NCBI GenBank assembly: GCA_951230915.1
Contig: OX579634.1
Coordinates: forward strand, 14,038,725 to 14,102,724
Length of the DNA stretch: 64,000 nucleotides
Reading direction: 5' to 3'
DNA from: Antitrichia curtipendula
Taxonomy: Eukaryota > Streptophyta > Bryopsida > Hypnales > Leucodontaceae
Both the position numbers and the translations under genes were made by a program. Shown in pieces: positions 48,589 to 59,426 of the stretch. The notes below the pieces were generated by a model. That model did no database searches and was not told the DNA's origin. It saw nothing but the letters and a program-made list of their open reading frames with translations. Within the stretch, counting starts at the first letter, position 1, and the number at the start of each line of letters is the position of its first letter.

Positions 48589-49509
48589 CCTATAAAGGAC
48601 CATTGTCCCCTTGGGGACAAAATGGATTTTGGACGGGTTCCTAACTTCTTATGACCTCAATTTTAGTATAACTTTTTGAAACTTTTTTATAAGATAGAAT
48701 TTTTTTTAGCTTTGTGGGAATATAATTTTTATTTCAATTGGTGCCCGGGAGCTAAAGTTATGCCATCTTAAACATAATTTTCACATTGCTAGGCAGAACA
48801 AGAAATCCACAAAAACTTGAAATTAAATCAATTTATTTTTCTTATAGATCAACTTTTTTCTACATGTGAAGTTTTGATTCATTCCATTTGGATTAGCAAT
48901 GTGAAAGTTATGAACAATCTTGTTTTGGGGGCAATCTAAGCATCTTCTTGAAAAAATAACTTATAGGATTCATTTTTAAATGCAATTTTTATTATTTTTC
49001 AAAAAAATTGTTTAACAAGGTTAAATTTTCTTGCTAGAAGAATCTCACTATTGAAATGATCGTGTTTCACTCTCATCTTAGAGCCACTAACAATTTAGTT
49101 TTCTTTCAATCTTGGACCTACTTCTACTTAACAATTTTTTAAAGAATAAAAATCTAATATTTTTTGTGAATTTTTTCCCTGGACTATCAAATCAATTCTT
49201 CAACACAATATTCTTTTATTCAAAGTCCATAGTGCAAAAAAATTCCACAAATTGCAATTAAAGTCATCTAAAATTGCATACTAGTGTTCAAAAGACCTTT
49301 TTATTCCAACTTTGAATGCTAATATATGCCATTCTATGTGATTGAACTTCATGAAATTTTAATTATATGATTTCAGACAAGTATACCGTAGTACAAGATC
49401 TTACGGTTAGATTCTAAGAAGAAAAAAAAATTGTTTTCGTGGATGAATGTAGTAGAAATGGCAGTTTTGAGTGTTTTTTGACAGAAAAATAGACTTGGTC
49501 CTTTAGGGA
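48589..49509 (+). mobile_element. 921-bp TTAA-flanked element, longest clean copy
   Basis: The ends are CCTATAAAGGACCA and TGGTCCTTTAGGGA, flanked by TTAA at 48,585-48,588 and 49,510-49,513. A perfect palindrome TTGTCCCC-TT-GGGGACAA (48,603-48,620) lies just inside the left end. The body is colinear with 6834-7415 and, inverted, with 924-2261. It has no coding frame over 80 codons and is non-autonomous. Confidence 0.7.
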
Positions 49510-49513
49510 TTAA

Positions 49514-50700
49514 GATGAATATGAGATTATTTTTTGTTAAAAAAATTTCATATATTTTGAATCTAATTTCCAACATGTGGACCAAATTAGACAAGTAATG
49601 AGGCAAAGATGTTTTTTCCTTAAAATATTGAAAGACATTGAAACTTCACCTCAAGGAAAGGCTAGAAAAAACTATTTTTAAAAGTTTAGTCATTATAATC
49701 TTGCAATAGCAGGGATTTGCACTCAGAAAATTTCAAAAGATGTACTCCAACAAGCTCAAAAAAATTCATGTGGTTGGATTCATGACAAAATATAAAAATG
49801 ATGAAGATTTTTTGCCTTGCTTAGCCAAAGAATGTTCGGAAGCTTGTTTAGGCCTCTAAACATTGTAGAACTTTAGGAGTTAAAGAGAAAGTCAACCAAC
49901 TTATCTTATTTCCAGAGGTAAGGTTGTGAGTCTTGTGTTTGTCCGAAGACTTGTGCATCAAATAACATCTTTTTCTAAATAAGAGAAACATTATAAGGCT
50001 CAAGCACATTTATCATGAGGCATGGCTTCATTGGAATTCTTGTCTTCAATGGTGGCCTTAATAATGTTAGCTCTAGGTGTGTTTTTTGAGTGATTTTTTG
50101 CTAGAAAGTGATCAATTTTTTTTCCAAGGAATATGTTGGCTAGATCTTCTTGCTTTCATGGTAAATGAAATTGCACTATGAAATCTTGTGACAATAACAC
50201 TCTATTTTGGATGAATAAATAAAATTTCATCCATATATTGTAGGTTTCATCCATTTCCATGGATGTAAATAGCTTCCTCATTGTAGAGAAGATCGTTATT
50301 TGCACTGCCTACAACAAATGGAAAAAAAAAAATCCTATTTTTGCTCGACTCCCTATTTCCTTGCCATGGCAAATTGGCATTCAAACAATGATCTAAGAGC
50401 AACCCTACAACAACACGCCACCATTGACCTCTGAAGATTTTGTACCATTGGTCTTCTATGTTAGAGGAATGCCCTCCATTGATTTGCTTGAGCGTGCGGC
50501 TGTTGGGGTGCCCTAATAACATGAGTATCATTTGCTATAAATTGAAATTATGGTAATATAATATGAACCTAATCTGCCAATTTAACCTAATATCAATTGA
50601 AAACCCCAGAGAGTTTTCTGTCTTCCTGAGATGTCTAACGGTGAAGCCCGTCCCGAGGAATTCTCTCCACATTTTATATCATTCTGGAGGACTGACTGGG
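49514..50700. other. Spacer upstream of the 14-3-3 gene
   Basis: AT-rich, with no supported gene. The composition rises in GC only after about 50,640. Confidence 0.35.
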
Positions 50701-50746
50701 TTTGAAAGCGTCTGGACAGTGTCAAACAGGCGGTGTGCCGGCAGGG

Positions 50747-50754
50747 CCACGTGG
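50747..50754. promoter_or_regulatory. G-box
   Basis: CCACGTGG, the palindromic core bound by plant bZIP and bHLH factors, lies about 460 bp before the 14-3-3 start codon in GC-rich upstream DNA. The motif is clear; its function here is inferred. Confidence 0.5.
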
Positions 50755-50881
50755 AGCCCAGCCTGGAATCAGTCACGGCGACCTACCCAACGAGATCGAT
50801 ACCCGACCGAACGGAACCCGGGCGAACAAACCACGGCCGCACCCCAGTTTTCAGTTCTCGTTCGTCGTAAACGAACCCAAC

Positions 50882-50913
50882 CGAACGAACGAACGAACGA
50901 ACGAACGAACGAA
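50882..50913. repeat. CGAA microsatellite
   Basis: Eight consecutive CGAA units in the presumed promoter or leader of the 14-3-3 gene. Length is likely to vary between individuals. Confidence 0.9.
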
Positions 50914-51056
50914 CCGAGACTCCAAGAAATTCCGAAGCTGCTCGTCATATAGCAGAAGCGAAGGATCGGACGAACGGAGAGCGCGCCTGTTTTCTGTTCG
51001 TTGCCAGCTTAAGCCTAAGGCTAGGTCTAAGCTTAAGAACGCCTGTGCAGGCGTCT

Positions 51057-51105
51057 CGGTCCTTCTTCTCCTTCATCTTCTTCTGCTTTCTTCCTTGTCC
51101 CCATC
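51057..51105 (+). promoter_or_regulatory. Pyrimidine-rich leader (Y-patch-like)
   Basis: A dense run of CTT/TTC words lies about 110-160 bp before the ATG at 51,216, as is common in core promoters and 5' UTRs of highly expressed plant genes. Confidence 0.4.
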
Positions 51106-51215
51106 CTTGCAGCCAGCCTTCGCTTACCCTTGCAGTTCTCTCGCTTTCGTCGCTGCAGCCGCTTTTGCTTGCGTTGCCATCGTTGTGTGCGTGTCGTCGA
51201 CCCCGCGCAGTCAAC

Positions 51216-53580
51216 ATGAGTACGGAGAAGGAGCGCGAGAGCTATGTGTACATGGCCAAGCTCGCCGAGCAGGCGGAGCGTTACGATGGTGTGTGGTTTG
51301 TGGTTTGTGTGGTTTGTGTGTGCGTGTTTGTGTGTGTTTTTGCGTGCGCGAGGGGTGACTGTCTTTCCTTGCTGAACCTTAAGAATTGTTGGACCTTTGC
51401 ACGTTTTCGGTGACGGTTGCTGATGGATTGGTGTGATGTGATGTGATGTAAATGACGCTGTGTTGTGACGTCAGTTATGGTTTCGAGCCCGGGAATGTGC
51501 CGTTATGTTCCGTGTTTGGGAATGTTGTCGCCTTGCCGTGTCGTATATGCTCGAAAGCATGTGTTTATGTGTTAAGCATTTCTCTATGTTTCTGCGATTG
51601 ACTTCTGTCATTGCGGTTTCCTAACTCCTGATAGTTCTGTTTGGTGGATAGTTTTAAGTATGAGTTCCGGTGTTGTGATGCGCTTCTCGTCGTGTCGACA
51701 TGGTTTATGTTTAGTGTGGAGTGTTAAAATAGTGTTTTTTAAGTAGAACTGAGTTAACTGGTTGTGGTTCTTGATTTTGCTCTCTTTTAGGAGGAAGATG
51801 TTTGGAGGTGGTTTTTGTGCTTGGTTTATTGCCTTGTTCAAAGAGAATAATTTAGTGCTCGAGATTTGTTGAGTTTTGAGAACTGAATTGAGGGTTTTTT
51901 CTTTGGGCTTGCATGTGTTGTCAGGAACGGTTATAACCTAGCTTTGCAGTTATTTCCCTGTAGTGAGTGTACAGTTTAGAAGATTTTACGTCTTCGAGGA
52001 ATATGTAGCGTCGGGTGTCTGAGCAGGTATTTCTATGCATAGCTTACCGAAGGTGAGTGGCCTGTCGCAGAGATGGTGGAGTCGATGAAGAAAGTGGCGA
52101 AGCTCGATGTGGAGCTTACAGTAGAGGAGCGAAATCTCCTGTCCGTCGGTTACAAGAATGTGATCGGAGCCCGGAGGGCGTCTTGGCGGATTATGTCCTC
52201 CATAGAGCAGAAGGAGGAGAGCAAGGGCAATGATCAGAACGTGAAGCGCATCAAAGACTACAGACATAAGGTGGAGGAAGAGTTGTCAAAGATCTGCCAC
52301 GACATTCTGACTATAATCGATGAGCACTTGATTCCATCATCAAGCACGGGCGAATCAACGGTCTTTTATTATAAGATGTACGCGATGTCCTGGGATTCTG
52401 CTCATGATGGAATGCTCGTGTTGGATTGGGTATTGTACTGGCGTCACTGAGTGCCGTATGTTTCGTATGCACATGCACGTGCAAGGACTCTTCGATCCGT
52501 ATACACGTGATTTTTTTGGACGCCTTGGTGTTTAACATCGGCAGACGAGTCGCACCTCGATTTGGATGCGTCTTCACCAGACGCCTTGGTGTTTGGATGG
52601 TGTCTTTGCCTACTATCCTCTTTGTGCGCTTGCTTTGAGTTGTTGTCTGAAGCACTTGTTGTGGTTGAGGAATCAGGAAGGGTGATTACTACCGGTACTT
52701 GGCGGAGTTCAAGACCGGAAACGAAAGGAAAGAAGCGGCAGACCAATCTTTGAAGGCTTACCAGGTGTGTTCGGTTGACTGGAATTGATGAATGTACAAT
52801 TAGTGTGCGTTTACTGGTTTTGGTTAATTGAACGATCATCAGTACGTGCTTCTATTGGTGCGTGTGTGATGACTGCATTGGACTGTATTTAGGGCTGTGC
52901 GAATGCGTTGTTGACCTTTACTTGTCGGATTCGGTACTCTTGTGGTTTGTTGGGAATTAATTACGCTGATTTGATGTGTTCAGGCTGCTTCAAACACGGC
53001 AGTAACGGACCTGGCGCCCACACACCCGATCCGACTTGGACTGGCGTTGAATTTCTCAGTGTTTTATTATGAGATTTTGAACTCCCCCGAGCGGTAAGAA
53101 TCTGATCGTATACGGTGTTGTAAGAATATGTTCTTTGCCTCAATTGGAGTACGGGCAGTTCAGTGTTGGACATGGTTTGGATCCCTGTGCATGGTAACTG
53201 ACATTTCATGTATATTGGATTTCAGGGCTTGCCACTTGGCGAAACAGGCATTTGACGAAGCTATTGCCGAGCTCGACACGTTGAGCGAGGAATCTTACAA
53301 GGACAGCACACTGATTATGCAGTTGCTGAGAGACAACCTGACTCTCTGGACTTCGGATCTCCAGGAGGATGGAGGTGTGGAATGTACAGGATGGAAGTTT
53401 CTTTTATCTCGAGTTCGAGGTTTTCGAGTGCAGAGAGCTAGGGCAATCATTGTCGATGGTTTCTTTTGTGATTGGGGGTGCTGACTTGATGTTCTGTTTC
53501 TTGCAGGTGACGATCAGCCAAAGGGCGACGACATGAGGCCTGAGGAGGCAGAGGTATGCCGATATAAATCCAAGACTTGA
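51216..53580 (+). CDS. 14-3-3 protein (GF14/GRF family), six exons
   Basis: Exons: 51216-51288, 52071-52377, 52677-52764, 52984-53093, 53226-53374, 53507-53580. All introns are GT-AG and phases close; the protein is 266 aa, the usual size. 14-3-3 dimers bind phosphoserine/threonine motifs and regulate client enzymes, transporters and signalling proteins in cytosol and nucleus. Signature 1 ([11 protein letters not shown], residues 45-55) and signature 2 ([11 protein letters not shown]..., 217-236) are intact. The phosphopeptide-binding residues K53, R60, R133 and Y134 are all present. The C-terminal tail is acidic ([15 protein letters not shown]). The last splice decision is uncertain: reading through 53,553 gives VCRYKSKT and a stop at 53,578; a GTATGC donor there joined to an acceptor near 53,598 would give a tail ending E-A-R. 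The isoform cannot be assigned. Confidence 0.95.
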
Positions 53581-54277
53581 ATTTTTTATGTATGCAGGCA
53601 CGGTGATGTTTTCAGGTACGAATTATTGCAATTTTGATTTCGAATGACAGTGGTGACATGTTGGGTGTATTTGTATGGACGCAGTGATGACGGGACGGGT
53701 TTGGTGTGGAGAAAAATCCACGGAGTGCCACATTCGTTTGAAGGTGGGTCCATTGCGAGACGATGTGCAGTTGCGAGCTGGCCGTTGTTTATTTTGCGTC
53801 TCCGGTAGTTTGTGAAATGCGTCGAGACGAGCTGTCCATAGTGTTTTTGGATAGGATGTGAAATTCTAAGAAATCCAATATTGAAAAGAAGGATGCCTTC
53901 AAACACTTATGTTCGGTAATATATGATAAGTTTGGCAGCGGGATGGTCTGTGTCCTGGCTGTACGGTTCACCAGTGCCTTTTTTTTTTTTGGTGGTTGGT
54001 TTTCTGAACATGTTTGGTTAAATGCATTCAGGACTTGCGGGTTTTCTGTATTTATTTTATTACTATAATGCATATCTTGTAAAGATTTCATTTTTCATGC
54101 ATCGGAGTATTTGTAGACATTCTATTCTTAAGTGCAATTGCCGTGTTTTTATTATTATGCTGAAATCCAATGAAAATGGGGTATTCTTTTTTTAACACTA
54201 TCCTATTTCCACCGTATGATCACACATTTATATCTGTGAATTGGAGTATGTCTCATTGTGAACGTATAATCTATCAG
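53581..54277 (+). other. 14-3-3 3' flank
   Basis: Probable 3' UTR followed by AT-rich spacer. No further 14-3-3 exon was recognised. Confidence 0.35.
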
Positions 54278-54559
54278 TGTCTTGGGGTACTGAGCCAGTG
54301 AGCCGGTCGTTGGCTGGTTCATGGTTTATTGCGTTGCTGCCGTCCTCATCAAAACGTTTGCAGTCCGATTCACGCAGCGGAGCACCCAATAATGTCTCAG
54401 TAACCTTGAAATTTCGTCCCTATATAGCCTTGGCTGAGTCATCAGTGCATGGGGGAAATGGATTACATTCTTTGGCAGGAAATCTATTTAATTCAACCAC
54501 TGACAATGCAACATCAGACTCCCCGACTTCGTTGGATTTTTCGTTGAAGTATCCAACAG
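54278..54559 (+). pseudogene. Orphan exon-like coding fragment
   Basis: It is open for 94 codons, with balanced composition unlike the AT-rich flanks, between an acceptor-like ATCAG and a donor-like CAG/GTAAGG. It encodes SWGTEPVSRSLAGSWFIALL, later VTLKFRPYIALAES and SLDFSLKYPTG. No start codon or partner exon lies nearby, and a MITE begins 54 bp downstream. It may be a captured or degraded gene fragment, or an exon of an unrecognised gene. I do not recognise the protein. Confidence 0.35.
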
Positions 54560-54613
54560 GTAAGGACATTACCGTTATCATAATGTTGTCTCAAGATGTC
54601 TCATGATGTTTTA

Positions 54614-54897
54614 AGGTAACTACACCTGAAAGCGCACCTACTACCTAAAATCGCACACTACATATTCTTGCCTAAAATGTACTCCCACTAATCATGAGAG
54701 TCGAAGATTGCTTTAGGAATGTCTATTTTCATCACTTTGAAAATTAATAATTTTTTCATATGGTGTCCAAAAAATACATTCTGAGAGAATCTAAAATCTC
54801 CTTTATACTACCAAGAGGACTCTACAAAAAGTTTTCCAATATTCTAATGGAAACTATGTTGAATTGCTTATTTGTGCTATTTTAGGTGTAGTTATTT
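54614..54897. mobile_element. 284-bp TA-flanked MITE with AACTACACCT ends
   Basis: The ends AGGTAACTACACCTGAAA and, inverted, AAATAACTACACCTAAAA are flanked by TA (54,612-54,613 and 54,898-54,899). There is no coding frame. Confidence 0.65.
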
Positions 54898-54899
54898 TA

Positions 54900-55303
54900 G
54901 AGCATTGTCATTGTGGGCTAGGTTCCAATCCCCGCCAAAAACCATATAGAGGACTGAGGTTGGGGTGCTTTGTGATGAGGCAACAACTTCTTTTATTGTG
55001 GCCCATGAAAACACTTCTATGAAAAGCTAAATCCCTACAAATTAGCTTGATATTATTTTCATTTATTATTTTTTTTCTTCAAATTTTTTAATCCATTGAG
55101 AAACATAACCAAAATGTGATCTCATGTGACATGGGAAAAATTGGTTGTGCTCCGTAAGCTTGAGGGATCCAAAGTTTTTTTGAGTGATCTTTTTTTGAGT
55201 TCAAAAAGCTCCCATGTTGTGACCACGGTGGGATTGTAATTTAGAGCCTTCCCACTCTCCTTCTCTCCCAGGCTCATTTGGAGAGAAGGGGTGGTAATGC
55301 TCT
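54900..55303. other. Gene-free AT-rich spacer between two MITEs
   Basis: No feature could be supported between the MITE ending at 54,897 and the one starting at 55,306. The short - strand open frame in 55,122-55,319 has no recognisable motif. Confidence 0.35.
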
Positions 55304-55305
55304 TA

Positions 55306-55728
55306 AGGTGGAGACACATACCCGGTCTAAGCTATTTTTGAGCACATGATGAGTAATATGAAGGGATGCATCTTTTTCCTTTGTAGAAGGACAGAAAATG
55401 TGGAGATTGCAATTTTTTTGTAATTTTATTCCCAAAATTGAAATTACTGTGATTTTTGGGAGTTAAAAGTAGGCTAAGCCCATAGTCCTTCAATTCCACT
55501 TCTGAAGAGCATACTGCCTGCTTACTTCTACACTAAAAAGCATATGCATAAGTGATGACATATTATCATTATCATCACACTTGACATTCACAAAGCAGTA
55601 CGCACAAATCTTTCAACAGTTTTGCTTGGAACCTCATTACAACCACAAATCACACCTTCCCTGGTCCAAAATATTGGTGCCCCATCTGTTGGGTATGGGA
55701 CCTGGGTTGGGTATAGGTGTCTCTACCT
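55306..55728. mobile_element. 423-bp TA-flanked MITE with AGGTGGAGACACATACCC ends
   Basis: The left end follows TA (55,304-55,305). The right end GGGTATAGGTGTCTCTACCT is its inverse with few differences and precedes TA (55,729-55,730). Confidence 0.65.
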
Positions 55729-55730
55729 TA

Positions 55731-56185
55731 TATCATACTTTGAAAATGGATGTGCAGAGTGCAGACTGTAATTTACAAATGGACGCATGAAAAATATTTA
55801 CATTTTGACTACCTTGAGTTTTCATAACGTATTGTAATCCCTGAATTAGCTCGAAAGTGCAAATTTGTGTGAGAATATTATTTATTTATTTTGATGTGGA
55901 ACGTTTGAAAAAAAAATGCATTGGACAACCGCAGCGCTCTAGAGCTTGAGAACGAGTACTGACTGGGGCCCCAAGATTGATAATTTATCGTCATATCAGG
56001 TTCTTTGATTCCAGTAGACCTGTTGGGACCGTGTATTGCGACGCGTGTCTCTACTGTTGGACCGTTACTGTAGAGGGTAGGCAGCACCTGTCCGCTTCCC
56101 CCGAAGCAGATGGACTTCGTCCATGTTTATTTTAATCCGTTTAATGCCGAAGGGCCTTGAGCTTTGAGCTTCTTGGAATTTGCTC
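55731..56185. other. Gene-free spacer between two MITEs
   Basis: No gene or element end could be supported here. A GC-richer patch at about 55,925-56,110 holds only a short - strand open frame without recognisable motifs. Confidence 0.35.
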
Positions 56186-56187
56186 TA

Positions 56188-56598
56188 AGGTAGGAGGCTC
56201 TGAAAGCGAGCATCTAAGGGCTGGTCTGCCTTTTTCATGCGGTTTCTTGTATGAGATTATTATTAGCTCATTTTTCAGACAAAGAAAAATAGATTGTGAT
56301 CGTAACACAAGTCGTTTCGTATTTTTTGAAGCATTTTTGAATTACTTATGAATTTTCAAACGTAATGAGTCATAGGTCCCTATTTATGACCCTAGGTCTT
56401 CCATAAACCGTTCAGATGCAATTTCAAAAGAGAAATGGGAAAACAAAGAGAATGATTGGCTCTTGCAATAAATAATATTTCTTTTACCGATCCATTCAAT
56501 GACTACAAAAGATCCATTTAAAGACCACCTTATGTCCATTTCAGGCGAGTCTACATGAGCAGTTCTAAATGCCCGCTCGCTTTCAGAGCCTCCTACCT
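56188..56598 (+). mobile_element. 411-bp TA-flanked MITE, copy B of a near-identical pair
   Basis: Same length and ends as 32,983-33,393, flanked by TA at 56,186-56,187 and 56,599-56,600. The two copies differ at about six transitions. Confidence 0.8.
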
Positions 56599-56600
56599 TA

Positions 56601-57449
56601 AACTGAACAACAACATCTCGATAAGTGTTATCAAATTTTTTTTGAATTGTAACCGTGACAAATTCAAATTAGACATGTTTGAGATCACACGGAAAGAAAA
56701 CCCAGAAAAAAACATACTACCTATTTATGGATTGAAAGGTTATAAATGTTTGATCATGGAGGTGTTGAAATTGTGGAAGTGATTTGAAGTCTTTTCAATC
56801 CTCTCTTCACATGTCAATCTTTGTACGTGTTTGAGGTTTCTATGGTTTTGATAATTTGTCTCTTGAAATACAAGTGGCATTGCGGAGTTTAGTGGTGTTG
56901 GGTTCCATGAGGTATCGGTGATGGAGAAGTGTTTGTATATATATAGGGTCTTATATAGATGGCCAAATTAGAGTGAGATCTTTGGGAATGTATGGGGATG
57001 GTTATTTGCATGTTACTTTGGACTTGGTAGGGCATTTAGATATGTAGGTTGGAAAGCGGTGGTTTCAACATTTGATGGCTTTAGTTTTTGCTTTTGATGC
57101 CTCTAGTTCTTCCATTTACATCGATTTTTCATTTCAGTGAATTGTTTGATTAGCAAGGATGATGTCTATTATTAAAAGTGCACAAGTGTGTAGATTTTGT
57201 ATGTTTACTTTCATATGTTTGGTTGTAATATCCATATGAGGGATATTTTTCTATAAAGAAGATAGCTTTTTCAAGTGTTATGACGCATAATATTAATATG
57301 GTTTAGGAGTTTGCATTGTCTTGTAGTGTGGTGTATCTAGTTTTGCCTTTTTTTTTTTATGGAGGATCATTTATTATAGGTGGAAGATGATTAATTTCAA
57401 ATTTTCTTTTGTGGAGCTTGACTGCTTGAGAATGTAGGTGGAGTATCTT
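56601..57449. other. AT-rich gene-free stretch
   Basis: No gene or element end is supported. Confidence 0.35.
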
Positions 57450-57529
57450 ATGGCTATATTGTTGATACTATTAGTGTATAACTTAGAGCTCCTCTAGGGA
57501 TGTTATGGCTATATTGTTGATATTATGAA

Positions 57530-58456
57530 CCCTTAAAGTTCCATGACTATGTTTTCACTGAAAATGCTCAAGAACTGCTATTTTTAGTAGAAGTACCAAA
57601 TTTTTGAAAAAAAAACTTTTTTGGGCACATGTAGCTGTAGGATCGTGTATTATGTTCACTTGAGAACATGTGGTAAAAATTTCAGAAATTTCCACTACAT
57701 GGATTGCAAGATATAAGCATTCAAATTCATTAAAATCATTTTTTTGGCCTTGCAAAAAATTGGGCAGCTGCACTTCACAAGCTCACTTTTCTATGAAAAA
57801 ATGTCCAAAATGGTGGTGCTTCTTTAGATTCATTTTCCTAGACAAGTTGGCTACATGCTTGAAAATTTTCACATCATTTGGAGTTGTACAACATATAAAA
57901 AAAAAATAGTAAATAGAAAGAAGTAGAGAATGATTCAAAATACAAAATTGTTAAGAATTTGGTTATGGAATTGAAAAATGCCAATCCCAATGGGTAAATT
58001 GTTGCAGTAAACAATCTACATCCTATGATTTTATTTTTTTCAAAAAATACTGAAAATTGAGTTAGATAAAGGACTTCAAAGTTTATTTTAGAGTAGAGAA
58101 TCCATAACTACTTGCAAACTAAAATTCCTCATAGCTTTTGATTCATTGGCCAAAATGGAATGTTTCAAAGCTTTCCACACACATATATATAACTCTAGAG
58201 AACCAATTTCAAATTTTTGTATTTGAAAAAAGTGATTTTTTTAATCTGCTCGGCCTGCCCAGCCGGGAAATAAAGTAACATATTAGGCCATAATTTTTTA
58301 CTCATATTTCCAAATGTCATGAAATTTAGTGCATATGAAAGATATTCCTTGCGCACGACTTCTATTAAAATTTCAGCCAAATATGAAAATCTCCAGTCAC
58401 AAGTACCTGCCCAAAAATTCTATACTGCCAAAAAACGCATGCTGGTCCTTTAGGGG
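57530..58456 (-). mobile_element. TTAA-family element inserted in a tandem duplication
   Basis: The right end GGTCCTTTAGGGG is followed by TTAA (58,457-58,460). The left end CCCTTAAAGTTCC is preceded by TGAA, one change from TTAA. The left 55 bp match the inverse of the right end of 48,589-49,509. Flanking sequence shows that it split the second unit of a 55-bp tandem duplication (first unit 57,450-57,504). Confidence 0.6.
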
Positions 58457-58857
58457 TTAAGTATAACTTATAGCTCTTCTAGGAATGTTGAAAGTATCTT
58501 GTATTTGTTGTAGTGGTGGAATATATGCTACACCACAAGCACTTGCTACAAGAGTGAGTAGGGGTTGGGTGTTCCATCCAAGTATTTTAGCATTTTGGCT
58601 TAGATTGTTGCATTCTAGTAGTTTTTAGTTTATAGATTTTTGGTGAAAATCTGTCGTTACAAAAGGTGAATTCAATGAATATGATGGTTTGTTATAAGTT
58701 GGGTATAATAGTTGGATTTTGTTGAAAGGATGTGGTGCAAATGTATAGTAGATCGAAGCAAAATTTAGCATCGCATTGACAATTTGTATCTATGGAACAT
58801 ATACATGGGTACAACTATAGAGGAATTGTGTGGTTTAGGAGTTTTTCTTTAATAGTA

Positions 58858-59424
58858 CTCCCTCCATCCCAAAATGATCTTCCTATTAGACAAAATGTTC
58901 CGGATTAAGACTAAAAATAACATTTTTAAAGCATGTTTTGCACTACATATGGAATTTGGTGCACTCCTATTGCCCTTGAAACTTTGAGTTTTGAAGCCCT
59001 TTTTAAAGTGTAGTTTTGGATTATTGAAAAGTGAAATTTTTTGGGTATTTCAAGGAGCACCAGTGGTTATTTAATTATTGAGTGTGAGGTCGTCATTTTG
59101 TAGATAGTTAGTATAAGTCAAAGACCATATGTGGACCTATATTTTGCCTCCCAAAGCCTTCATCTCCTTCAATTAGATAATATTCAAAGAGATGCAAAAA
59201 ATAAAAACAAAAAGTGTTGATTGACCCCTTCAACCATTTTATTTGTCTTTTGATTAGTGATTGCATAGATGGAGGGGGACCTATCGCTTAGAATTGTTTT
59301 GTTAGTCCTAGAGAACAACCAAAAGTTAAATTTGACCAATTTGGAGCTCACAAAGTACAACAGGAAGATCATTTTGGGACAAAAAATGAAGGCCAACATG
59401 AAGATCATTTTGGGATGGAGGGAG
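58858..59424. mobile_element. Stowaway-type MITE, 567 bp
   Basis: The ends CTCCCTCCATCCCAAAATG and inverse CATTTTGGGATGGAGGGAG are flanked by TA (58,856-58,857 and 59,425-59,426). This matches the plant Stowaway (Tc1/mariner) hallmark. The terminal word GAAGATCATTTTGGGA is duplicated inside the right end. The - strand open frame within it is not recognisable as transposase. Confidence 0.85.
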
Positions 59425-59426
59425 TA

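Noticed and set aside
51010..51042. Telomere-like CTAAG/CCTAAG words before the 14-3-3 gene
   Set aside because: Only a short degenerate inverted pattern bounded by CTTAAG; no true CCCTAAA array.
50563..51358. Open frames of 129 and 218 codons over the 14-3-3 upstream region
   Set aside because: Their length comes from the CGAA repeat and pyrimidine-rich leader; they overlap the true 14-3-3 exon 1 in another frame.
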